Origin: Methanosarcinales archaeon
GTDB taxonomy: Archaea; Halobacteriota; Syntropharchaeia; Alkanophagales; Methanospirareceae
Length of the DNA stretch: 6,332 bases
Direction: 5' to 3'
NCBI GenBank assembly: GCA_030665925.1
Contig: DAOUYX010000097.1
Span: forward strand, 1-6,332
Shown: positions 1 to 5,861 of the stretch, one piece after another
Numbering within the stretch: the first letter of the stretch is position 1
Layout of the letters: each line of letters begins with the position of its first letter
Translations under genes and position numbers: made by a program
The notes under the pieces: generated by a model
Databases searched by the model: none
What the model was told of the DNA's origin: nothing
The model's input: the letters and a program-made list of their open reading frames with translations, nothing else

Positions 1-2
1 AG

Positions 3-827
3 GAAATAAAGAGGAGTATTGCGGAGCTGAGGGAGAGTATTGAGGATGAGGCAGAGAGAGAAGAAGAGAAGTACAGAGAAGAAGAGAAGAGAGTAGAAGT
101 GGAGCATAGAGGGGAAGAGGGAAAAGTAAAAGAGGAGTACAGAGGAGAAGGGAAAATAGAAGAAGTGGAGCATAGAGGAGAAAAGGAAAGAGTAAAAGAG
201 GAATACAGAGAAGAAGAGGAATTGTTAAGGCTCGCAAAGATTTGTATGGATTCATTGATGAATTGTGGAGAAGCGGATACTTCTCTTAGGGCGACACTTA
301 TTGAACTGCTGAAAGAAATTCAAATGGCGCTTTGCACGCTCAATAATCCGGTGTTAAGAGCTCTGTCAAATATCCTCAGCGGTAATGCAGACAAGGTCCC
401 CGCGAGTGTAACGGAGGAGTTGTGTGAAAAGGGATTTGTTAACCGTCGTTATAGCGTGAAGCTTGACGGAAGAGTCGAAGCTTCCGCTAAGGCGGACTTG
501 ATGAAGAAGCTTGAAGAGCGAGTTGTGGAGGAATATGAGCTTAAAGAGGAGTGGAAAAAGCTCATAACAAATTTGCCCGTGAAAATGAATTTGGATGAGT
601 TGAAAAAAGCGGATGTCCTTCCTCTGATACAAGCTGGCGCTGCTGAGTTGTATCTCGTCCCGAGCATGTGGGATGTCTCGATTTGGGCGAATTTAAAGAC
701 GGAAAGGGACGTTGAACGGATAAAAAGTAACTTAGATGAGATGAAAGGTGTGGTGGAGGGACTGCCGGAAGAGTTCAAGGAGCCTTTTGGGAAGTTGGTA
801 GAAGGTATGATCTCATCGCCGCCATAG
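3..827 (+). CDS. Unrecognised protein with charged hendecad-repeat N-terminal region (5' end outside window)
   Basis: The reading frame is open from base 3 to the TAG at 825-827, giving 274 visible residues. The first in-frame conventional start is GTG at 99, but the frame stays open upstream with the same Glu/Lys/Arg-rich composition, there is no clear ribosome binding site before 99, and that start would cut through the repeat. I therefore read this as a gene beginning left of the window. Visible residues 1-23 are a charged helix. Residues 24 to about 78 are 11-residue repeats anchored by alternating Tyr/His-Arg pairs, which suggests an extended amphipathic helix or right-handed coiled coil. 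Residues from about 79 to 274 look like a mostly helical globular domain with Leu-rich stretches and a Pro/Trp-containing segment (VPSMWDVSIW). No signal peptide, membrane segment or metal motif is visible. It ends 26 nt before the ferredoxin gene on the same strand, so it is probably in the hydrogenase operon. I do not recognise the family; scaffold or adaptor is only a guess. Confidence 0.75.
   Translation, partial: EIKRSIAELRESIEDEAEREEEKYREEEKRVEVEHRGEEGKVKEEYRGEGKIEEVEHRGEKERVKEEYREEEELLRLAKICMDSLMNCGEADTSLRATLIELLKEIQMALCTLNNPVLRALSNILSGNADKVPASVTEELCEKGFVNRRYSVKLDGRVEASAKADLMKKLEERVVEEYELKEEWKKLITNLPVKMNLDELKKADVLPLIQAGAAELYLVPSMWDVSIWANLKTERDVERIKSNLDEMKGVVEGLPEEFKEPFGKLVEGMISSPP
72..236 (+). 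repeat. 33-bp (11-codon) in-frame tandem repeat, five units
   Basis: Aromatic/His codons followed by AGA recur exactly every 33 bases: TAC at 72, CAT at 105, TAC at 138, CAT at 171, TAC at 204. Each sits in a purine-rich context encoding a pattern like E-[HY]-R-G/E-E-x-x-K/R-V/I-x-E. Because Tyr and His units alternate, the DNA also reads as a 66-bp higher-order repeat (99-164 and 165-230), with an older, more diverged half unit before it. The last unit grades into the C-terminal domain (EEELLRLAK). The repeat is coding, not intergenic. Confidence 0.8.
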
Positions 828-834
828 AAGAAAG

Positions 835-841
835 AAGGAGA
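835..841 (+). promoter_or_regulatory. Ribosome binding site for the ferredoxin gene
   Basis: The sequence aaggaga lies in the 26-nt gap, with its last base 12 nt before the ATG at 854. It matches the anti-Shine-Dalgarno end of 16S rRNA and supports that start, although the spacing is a little long. Confidence 0.55.
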
Positions 842-853
842 GAGTAGCATAGT

Positions 854-1105
854 ATGGTAAAAGTAACGATAAATGAGGATTTGTGCAAAGGCTGCGGGAT
901 GTGCGCGGATGTCTGTACAACCGAGGTTCTGGAGAAGCAGTCGGATTTCAAGCCTACGAAGGTAGTAAAGGAGGAGAACTGTATAGAGTGTCTTTCTTGT
1001 CTCGAGATATGCCCCGCTTATGCGATAGAGCACGAGGATTTGACGCCTACGAGAAGGTTTCATGTGGAGTCGAAAGTCATTGAAATGGTGAAGAAAATTG
1101 TTTGA
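854..1105 (+). CDS. 2x[4Fe-4S] ferredoxin
   Basis: This 83-residue protein is a small cytoplasmic electron carrier. Two cluster-binding motifs are visible: C11-x2-C14-x2-C17-x3-C21 (CKGCGMCADVC) and C43-x2-C46-x2-C49-x3-C53-P (CIECLSCLEICP), the layout of a two-cluster bacterial-type ferredoxin or a delta-subunit-like module. The first motif is followed by Thr-Thr instead of the usual Pro. There is a spacer of about 20 residues between motifs and a charged C-terminal tail of about 25 residues without further Cys. It starts with ATG after a good ribosome binding site and ends 3 nt before the next gene. Its position just upstream of a [NiFe] hydrogenase suggests that it takes or gives electrons at the small subunit, or is a dedicated subunit. 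That partnership is inferred from gene order only; the ferredoxin assignment itself is secure. Confidence 0.93.
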   Translation: MVKVTINEDLCKGCGMCADVCTTEVLEKQSDFKPTKVVKEENCIECLSCLEICPAYAIEHEDLTPTRRFHVESKVIEMVKKIV

Positions 1106-1108
1106 GAA

Positions 1109-1642
1109 ATGGAAAGAAAGCGTAAGGATTATGAAATAGAGGAGGAATTCAGGACTTTTGAGGAGTATGAGACGGCTCTTCATGCGGTTATGGATATCTC
1201 TGGAGAGATGGTGCATATTATCGAGTCTGCGACCGGGAAGGGCGCTCGTGCGTTGTGCTACACGGTTAGCAAGGGTTACGGAGCTAAACTGGGGATGATG
1301 CTGGGTAAGAAGAATGGTGTGGAGGAAGCACTGGACGCCCTGAATGAGAACCAGGACTGGTGGAACATAAATCTTTGGAGCAAGCATGATGAACCGTTGA
1401 TAGAGGAGAGCGACGGTGTAAAAAAATTCAAGATCTTGATAAGAGACTGTACGGTAAGGCAGACTTTACTGAGGGTAAACTTACCGCAAAGAAGCACGAT
1501 GTGCCATCTCACGAATGGATATATAATAGGGGCGTTAGAAGCCATGCTCGATGTAAAGGGCAATATAGAGATATTACACGCCGGTAATAACGCGTGTTTA
1601 AAGGAGATTACACTAACTTTAAAGGGGATCAAGAACAAATGA
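1109..1642 (+). CDS. V4R / hydrocarbon-binding-like domain protein
   Basis: A 177-residue soluble protein with no signal peptide or membrane segment. Residues 1-25 are charged (MERKRKDYEIEEEF). The middle holds GARALCYTVSKGYGAKLG, reminiscent of the glycine-containing helix early in V4R (4-vinyl reductase) folds. The C-terminal half has the order expected of that superfamily: a DCTVR segment, then MCHLTNGYIIGALEAML, then a strand and HAGNNACLKEITLTL, resembling the C-x-x-x-x-G-x-x-x-G-x-L-E and later Gly/Cys pattern of V4R, hydrocarbon-binding and methanogen output domains. Such domains usually bind small hydrophobic ligands or act as sensors or assembly factors. The gene starts 3 nt after the ferredoxin stop with no close ribosome binding site, and its stop overlaps the hydrogenase small-subunit start (ATGA), so its translation is probably coupled to both. 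A role in sensing, maturation or regulation of the hydrogenase is inference. Family assignment is by eye and moderate; an unrelated fold is possible. Confidence 0.6.
   Translation: MERKRKDYEIEEEFRTFEEYETALHAVMDISGEMVHIIESATGKGARALCYTVSKGYGAKLGMMLGKKNGVEEALDALNENQDWWNINLWSKHDEPLIEESDGVKKFKILIRDCTVRQTLLRVNLPQRSTMCHLTNGYIIGALEAMLDVKGNIEILHAGNNACLKEITLTLKGIKNK
1639..1642 (+). promoter_or_regulatory. ATGA stop/start overlap coupling the V4R-like gene to mvhG
   Basis: The ATG of the small subunit (1639-1641) shares bases with the TGA of the preceding gene (1640-1642). A purine-rich aagggg stretch lies at 1621-1626, about 12 nt upstream. This arrangement is typical of translational coupling and favours the ATG over the in-frame GTG at 1594. 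Confidence 0.75.
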
Positions 1643-2607
1643 ATAAATTAAAAGTCGCTTACGGCTCCGGAGCGATTTGCGGGGGTTGTTGCACCGCGAT
1701 CCTCGATGTGCATGAGAAGATTTTCGATGTAATTGATCGGTTTGACTTCGTTTACTGTCAGATGCTCTGCGACCCAAAGGACTTCGACCATGCGGACGTT
1801 GGCTTCTGGGAAGGGACGATAAGGACAAAGACACATGAAGAAGAGCTGAAATCGCTTAGAGAAAAGGTTGATACACTCATTTCATTTGGAACCTGTGCGT
1901 GCTATGGCGGGCTTCCCGGTTTAAGCTTTTACTACACGATAGAAGCGATGCTGAGGAAGATATATATAAAAACGAGGGGCACGGTTGACGGTAAGATTCC
2001 CGGTTCGAAGGAAGTCCCCGAGCTGGAAAGGGGCTTGCTACCTGCGGATCAGATCGTGGAAGTTGATTATTATATCCCCGGGTGTCCGCCGCCACCGGAG
2101 ACGATTGCGAATTTCTTGCTTGCGGTTTCCGAAGGTAAAAAGCCGGAGGTGGAGCACAAGACCTGTTGCTCCGAGTGTTCGAGAAGGATGACCACACCGG
2201 CGGAGCGTGTAAAGAGGAAAGTAGGCGCTTTTGACGAGAGTTTTGTCGTGGAAGATCATCAGAAATGCTTCTTAAGTCAGGGTATTTTGTGCTTAGGTTC
2301 TGTCACGCTAAACCGATGCGGTGCGGCATGTCAGGAGAATGGCTTTCCATGCATGGGCTGTTCCGGACCGAGCCTCGAAGTCTTGCGGGAATACGAAAGG
2401 GACCCGATGCGGATGGTTGTGAAGAGGCTCGCACTGCTGAGCGGTGAGGACCCGGAGAAAGTAGTGACAGAGCGAGAGTTTAAGAAGGTGGAGGACCAAC
2501 TCTACGACTTAAGACACCAGTTCTACGCCTTCGTATCCACGCATCCAGTGATGTGGCGTCGTCGGTCATCGCAGATTACGGAACTTTTGAAATTTGAGGG
2601 GGAATGA
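1639..2607 (+). CDS. mvhG: [NiFe] hydrogenase small (electron-transfer) subunit, group 3 / MvhG-like
   Basis: A 322-residue cytoplasmic subunit carrying the iron-sulfur relay of a [NiFe] hydrogenase. No Tat signal is present, as in soluble group 3 enzymes. Proximal cluster ligands are visible as C14-x2-C17 (ICGGCC), C86 in GTCACYGG and C149 in PGCPPPPE. Eight further Cys suit two more [4Fe-4S] clusters: C177 and C180 (CCSEC), C210, C218, C227, C231, C238 and C241, ending in the family signature GFPCMGCSGP. Length is close to the roughly 310 residues I recall for MvhG. Cys residues beyond the usual ligands occur at 18, 40, 44, 88 and 176. I chose ATG 1639 because the conserved domain begins at once (KVAYGSGAICGG) and it overlaps the upstream stop; GTG 1594 would add 15 residues encoded by the end of the previous gene. 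It lies 7 nt before the large subunit. An FrhG-like (F420-reducing) identity is not excluded, but no frhB is present nearby. Confidence 0.93.
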   Translation: MNKLKVAYGSGAICGGCCTAILDVHEKIFDVIDRFDFVYCQMLCDPKDFDHADVGFWEGTIRTKTHEEELKSLREKVDTLISFGTCACYGGLPGLSFYYTIEAMLRKIYIKTRGTVDGKIPGSKEVPELERGLLPADQIVEVDYYIPGCPPPPETIANFLLAVSEGKKPEVEHKTCCSECSRRMTTPAERVKRKVGAFDESFVVEDHQKCFLSQGILCLGSVTLNRCGAACQENGFPCMGCSGPSLEVLREYERDPMRMVVKRLALLSGEDPEKVVTEREFKKVEDQLYDLRHQFYAFVSTHPVMWRRRSSQITELLKFEGE

Positions 2608-2614
2608 AATATAT

Positions 2615-4021
2615 ATGAATGAGATAGAGATAAGCCCGGTTACGAGGGTTGAAGGTTCGGGTAAAGTTACGATATTCATGGACGATGATGGGAATGTGAA
2701 AGATGCGCATTTCAGCGTTACGGATGTGAGGGGATTTGAGAAGTTTCTGGAAGGTTGTGCTCTTGAGGATATGCCAAGGTTCACGGCGAGAATTTGCGGC
2801 GTATGCCCAGTCGCTCATCATTTAGCTTCGGTGAAGGCTTGTGAGGATTTACTCGGAGTTGAACCTCCGGAATCCGCAGTTAAAGTCAGAGAACTCTGGC
2901 TTCACCTCCATCACATTCACAGCCATACCGCACACCTGTTCGCTCTGGCAGCGCCCGACTTCTTACTTAAAGATGCTCCTCCCGAGGAGCGGAATATCTT
3001 CAAACTCGCAACCGTGGATAAGGATTCGGCGAAGAAGATCGTTGAACTCCGGAAGTTCGGACAGGAGGGTTCGAGAATAATCGCAGGCATTGCTATACAC
3101 CCAACAGCAGGAATAATAGGGGGGATGGCAAATTATTTCACGGAGGAGAAGCGTTCGGAGCTAAAAGAGCTCGGAAAGAACGCAATTGAAATCTCCGAGG
3201 AGTTCGTAGAGTTATATAAGAAGATAACTGCGGAACTTTCTGCCGCGGAAATGCTTGAAGACGGTGAGATAGAAACGAATTACATGGGTCTTACGAATAA
3301 CGGGACGCATGAGATCTACGATGGCGATCTTAAAGTTGTAGAGAAAGGAGAAGATAGTTTCGAGTTTGGATGCCACGATTATCTAAAGCACATTGCAGAG
3401 GGCACCCTCGATTACTCATTTGCAAAAGCTCCGTACTTAAAGGAGAAAACGCTAAAGGAAGGGATAATAAGAGTTGGACCGCTTGCCAGGCTGAACATCT
3501 CCGAAAGACTCGGGACTCCGAGGGCGGATGAGCACTTTAAAGAGTTTAAAAAGGAGTTTGGATTCACGCACAAAACCATGCTTTACAACCTTGCACGGAT
3601 GATAGAAGTGTTGCACAGCGCGGAACGCTCGTTCGAGCTTCTTGAAGACGGAGAGATCGTGATGGAAGAGGGAGAAGTCGGGAAGAGAATCTCTGAAGTC
3701 CCACAATTCCGGGAAGGCGAGGGGATCGGAATCATAGAAGCCCCAAGAGGTTCTCTCATTCACCACTACGCCACCGACAAGGATGGTTTCATAACTGATA
3801 TGAACGCGATAGTTGCAACGACATTTAACAATCCGGGGATAGATGAAAGCGTGAAGGAGGTTGCACGAAAGACTTTATCGGGGCAGAAGAGTTTGGAGCC
3901 CGATGAGAAACTCCTGAACAGAATAGAGACGACCATCAGAGCCTATGACCCCTGTCTTTCCTGCTCAGCACATAATTTGCGGCTGGTTTCAGAAGTGAGG
4001 ATAGAGATAGTGCGAAGTTAA
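2615..4021 (+). CDS. mvhA: [NiFe] hydrogenase large (catalytic) subunit, group 3 / MvhA-like
   Basis: A 468-residue subunit holding the NiFe(CN)2CO active site that splits or makes H2. The N-terminal motif RICGVCPVAHH supplies C61 and C64, and the C-terminal motif DPCLSCSAH supplies C447 and C450, giving all four Ni/Fe ligands, with H453 at the usual maturation boundary. The N-terminal ISPVTRVEG block, HIHSHTAHLFALAAPDF near residue 100 and the VGPLARLN block are typical of Mvh/Frh-type enzymes; the length matches MvhA. Fifteen residues follow H453, consistent with a C-terminal peptide removed by a hydrogenase maturation protease after Ni insertion; no protease gene is in the window. ATG 2615 is chosen over in-frame TTG 2594 because the family begins at this Met and a gaggggga ribosome binding site lies at 2596-2603. 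It follows the small subunit by 7 nt. Assignment as a hydrogenase is very secure; Mvh against Frh subgroup is less so. Confidence 0.95.
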   Translation: MNEIEISPVTRVEGSGKVTIFMDDDGNVKDAHFSVTDVRGFEKFLEGCALEDMPRFTARICGVCPVAHHLASVKACEDLLGVEPPESAVKVRELWLHLHHIHSHTAHLFALAAPDFLLKDAPPEERNIFKLATVDKDSAKKIVELRKFGQEGSRIIAGIAIHPTAGIIGGMANYFTEEKRSELKELGKNAIEISEEFVELYKKITAELSAAEMLEDGEIETNYMGLTNNGTHEIYDGDLKVVEKGEDSFEFGCHDYLKHIAEGTLDYSFAKAPYLKEKTLKEGIIRVGPLARLNISERLGTPRADEHFKEFKKEFGFTHKTMLYNLARMIEVLHSAERSFELLEDGEIVMEEGEVGKRISEVPQFREGEGIGIIEAPRGSLIHHYATDKDGFITDMNAIVATTFNNPGIDESVKEVARKTLSGQKSLEPDEKLLNRIETTIRAYDPCLSCSAHNLRLVSEVRIEIVRS

Positions 4022-4042
4022 CCGCTCATTCTGTATCCGTAA

Positions 4043-4055
4043 ATTATTTAAGTAT
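4043..4055 (+). promoter_or_regulatory. TATA-like promoter element for the pilus ATPase gene
   Basis: The AT-rich stretch attatttaagtat is centred about 26-28 nt upstream of the ATG at 4077, which is the distance at which an archaeal TATA box would place transcription start on or next to the ATG. No Shine-Dalgarno-like sequence precedes that ATG (ttttaacttgt), so a leaderless or nearly leaderless mRNA is likely. The drop in GC compared with the flanking genes supports a real promoter here. A B-recognition element is not clear. Confidence 0.5.
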
Positions 4056-4059
4056 TAAA

Positions 4060-4069
4060 TTTTTGTTTT
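4060..4069 (+). terminator. Possible T-rich transcription terminator after the hydrogenase operon
   Basis: The run tttttgtttt begins 38 nt after the large-subunit stop. Archaeal RNA polymerase often terminates at such T-runs without a hairpin, and no strong hairpin is visible here. The same bases sit between the TATA-like element and the next start, so they may simply be part of an AT-rich promoter. Confidence 0.3.
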
Positions 4070-4076
4070 AACTTGT

Positions 4077-5861
4077 ATGGAAAGAAAAGAGAAGGGAAAA
4101 TTGTTGGAAGATTTGAACGACCGGGAGAAAGGGCTTAAATCATTCTTAGCTAATGTTGAGTATAGGGAAGTGGATGTCCATTTGGAAGAAGAGAAAGGAG
4201 AAGGAGTTAAGAGTGCGAGAATAAAAGAAGTAGAAGAGGACAATGAGAGTTTTCTTTCATCTCTGGGCGATAAAAGTGAAGAGTTCAGATATTCTCTCGG
4301 GGACGTGGAGCATCTTGATAAGGATATTAATACGCTTTTTGAGAAGCTTGGTGCGGACATCATTGATTTTTCAGTTCCGGAAGGGTATAGAGAGGTGGAG
4401 CGATACTTTGTGAACGAGCCATATGCGCTTGTAAGCATAATATATAATACTGAGACTGACGAGTATTTGTATCGGGTGGTGGAGCCGAGACTTACGGATG
4501 AGGAAAAATTCTTCCTTGCAGAAATAAGTGAGCGGCTCAGGAATATTCTGCTTTTCACAGAGATAAAGAGCGAAGATAAAGAGGGAGAGAAAGACAAAGA
4601 GAAGATTTTAAGGGAAAAGATAGAAGAGGTCGTGCTAAGGCATCATATCGAAATCGAGCCGGATTCTCTCAGTAAGATAGGCTATTATATTATTAGAGAT
4701 TTTGTGAATTTTGGCAAGATAGATGCTCCAATGTGTGACCGGTTCACCGAGGACGTGTCTTGTGATGGCTACAATATTCCAATTTACGTTTACCACTGGA
4801 AATACGGGAGCACGAAGACGAACATAGTTTTTGATGATAAAGAGCTGGACTCTTTTGTTATGAAGTTGGCGCAGAAGGGAGGGAAGCACCTGTCACTTTC
4901 GGATCCAATGGCGGATATAACGATGGAGGATGGTTCGAGAGGGCAGCTTACCATTGGAAGCGAGATAACAACAAGAGGAAGCACATTCACGATAAGGAGG
5001 TTCAGCGAAGTTCTTATAACCCCCGCAGACCTAATTCGCTGGGGGACATTCACTGCCGAGGAAATGGCATATCTCTGGCTCTGTGTTTGGAACGGGAAGA
5101 GCATTCTGTTTATAGGTGGGACCGCTTCTGGAAAGACGACTTCTTTGAATGCCATTTCGCTTTTCATCCCGGAAAATGCTAAAATCGTAACCATTGAGGA
5201 TACGAGAGAACTGAAATTACCTCACAACAACTGGATTCCAACCGTTACAAGGACTGCCTTCATGGGTAGTGACAGGGGAGTGGTGGAGATGTATGATTTG
5301 CTAAAGTCGTCGTTAAGGCAGCGCCCGGAATACTTAATTGTGGGCGAGGTAAGGGGGAAGGAGGCTATAACACTTTTCCAGGCGATGTCTACGGGACACA
5401 CATCTTTTTCCACTTTACACGCGGACTCTGTGGATGCGACCATCCACAGGTTAGAGTATCCACCTCTCAGCGTCCCCCGGTCAATGATGCAGGCGCTTGA
5501 TGTCATTTCTGTTCAAGCGCAGGTGTTTATAGGGAATAAGAGGGAGAGAAGGAACTTTGAGATAACCGAAAACTTAGGAATAGACCCGATAACGAAGAAC
5601 ATAAAGACAATGAAAATTTTCGAGTGGGATCCTGCTAAAGACTCTTTCACGGGACTTGGATCGTCTTTCTCGTCGAAAGTCCTGGAAGATACTGCGAGAT
5701 TCAATGCGTGGAGCAAGGAGGAGTTGAAGGAGGAATTAGGAGTAAGAACCAAGCTTCTGGAATTGATGGCTGAGAGAGGGGTAACGCCGGGAGAATTCAT
5801 CTCTGCTGTAAGGACTTTTCAAGTGAATCCGGAAAAGGTGAAGAAGCTATATGGAATTTAA
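4077..5861 (+). CDS. Archaeal type II/IV secretion (TadA/PilB/FlaI-like) hexameric ATPase
   Basis: A 594-residue cytoplasmic motor ATPase that powers assembly of type IV pilus-like filaments. Residues 1 to about 85 are highly charged and variable. Residues 95-160 are the conserved archaeal N-terminal domain (YALVSIIYN, YRVVEPRLT). Next come EDVSCDG (225-231), YHWKYGSTKTNI (239-250) and a GSTFTIRRF block (301-309), all characteristic of the archaeal family. The RecA-like core has Walker A GGTASGKT (347-354), the Asp box with E374/D375 and R377 (TIEDTREL), Walker B YLIVGE with E424, and the His box with H441 and H448 (GHTSFSTLHAD). All catalytic motifs are intact. The C-terminal tail from about 550 is the helical region usual in archaeal homologues. 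It begins a new unit after an AT-rich promoter and overlaps a TadC-like membrane gene by 11 nt. Pilus or adhesion function is more likely than archaellum because no archaellum accessory genes appear, but the left neighbours are metabolic, so this is inference. Confidence 0.93.
   Translation: MERKEKGKLLEDLNDREKGLKSFLANVEYREVDVHLEEEKGEGVKSARIKEVEEDNESFLSSLGDKSEEFRYSLGDVEHLDKDINTLFEKLGADIIDFSVPEGYREVERYFVNEPYALVSIIYNTETDEYLYRVVEPRLTDEEKFFLAEISERLRNILLFTEIKSEDKEGEKDKEKILREKIEEVVLRHHIEIEPDSLSKIGYYIIRDFVNFGKIDAPMCDRFTEDVSCDGYNIPIYVYHWKYGSTKTNIVFDDKELDSFVMKLAQKGGKHLSLSDPMADITMEDGSRGQLTIGSEITTRGSTFTIRRFSEVLITPADLIRWGTFTAEEMAYLWLCVWNGKSILFIGGTASGKTTSLNAISLFIPENAKIVTIEDTRELKLPHNNWIPTVTRTAFMGSDRGVVEMYDLLKSSLRQRPEYLIVGEVRGKEAITLFQAMSTGHTSFSTLHADSVDATIHRLEYPPLSVPRSMMQALDVISVQAQVFIGNKRERRNFEITENLGIDPITKNIKTMKIFEWDPAKDSFTGLGSSFSSKVLEDTARFNAWSKEELKEELGVRTKLLELMAERGVTPGEFISAVRTFQVNPEKVKKLYGI
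5837..5841 (+). promoter_or_regulatory. Ribosome binding site for the TadC-like gene, inside the ATPase gene
   Basis: The sequence ggtga, complementary to the end of archaeal 16S rRNA, has its last base 9 nt before the ATG at 5851. It lies within the last codons of the ATPase gene and decides the start of the overlapping membrane-protein gene. Confidence 0.6.

Noticed and set aside
99..101. GTG at 99 as the true start of the first gene
   Set aside because: The frame is open to the window edge with the same composition, the 11-codon repeat begins before this point, and there is no convincing ribosome binding site.
883..1083. Second plus-strand open frame inside the ferredoxin gene
   Set aside because: It is an out-of-frame shadow of the ferredoxin, whose eight cluster Cys are all in the frame starting at 854.
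449..1387. Long minus-strand open frame (312 codons) opposite the first gene, the ferredoxin and the V4R-like gene
   Set aside because: It is antisense to three genes, two of them with recognisable motifs; its translation is low in acidic residues and rich in Ser, Leu, Phe and His, as expected from the complement of Glu/Lys-rich coding sequence. It has no family resemblance.
1594..1638. Upstream GTG start for the hydrogenase small subunit
   Set aside because: The added 15 residues are encoded by the end of the V4R-like gene in another frame and are not typical of the family; ATG 1639 has the ATGA overlap and an immediate match to the conserved domain.
2594..2614. Upstream TTG start for the hydrogenase large subunit
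   Set aside because: It would overlap the small-subunit end and absorb the ribosome binding site at 2596-2603; the conserved N-terminus begins at the Met encoded at 2615.
4041..4064. Possible inverted repeat (AAATT near 4041 and AATTT near 4058) as an operator or terminator hairpin
   Set aside because: Only about five A/T pairs could form around a long centre, which is expected by chance in such an AT-rich stretch.
4055..4597. Minus-strand open frame (180 codons) across the start of the ATPase gene
   Set aside because: It is the complement of the Glu/Lys-rich ATPase N-terminus, giving a Ser/Leu/Phe-rich translation, and it covers the likely promoter. There is no independent evidence for a gene.
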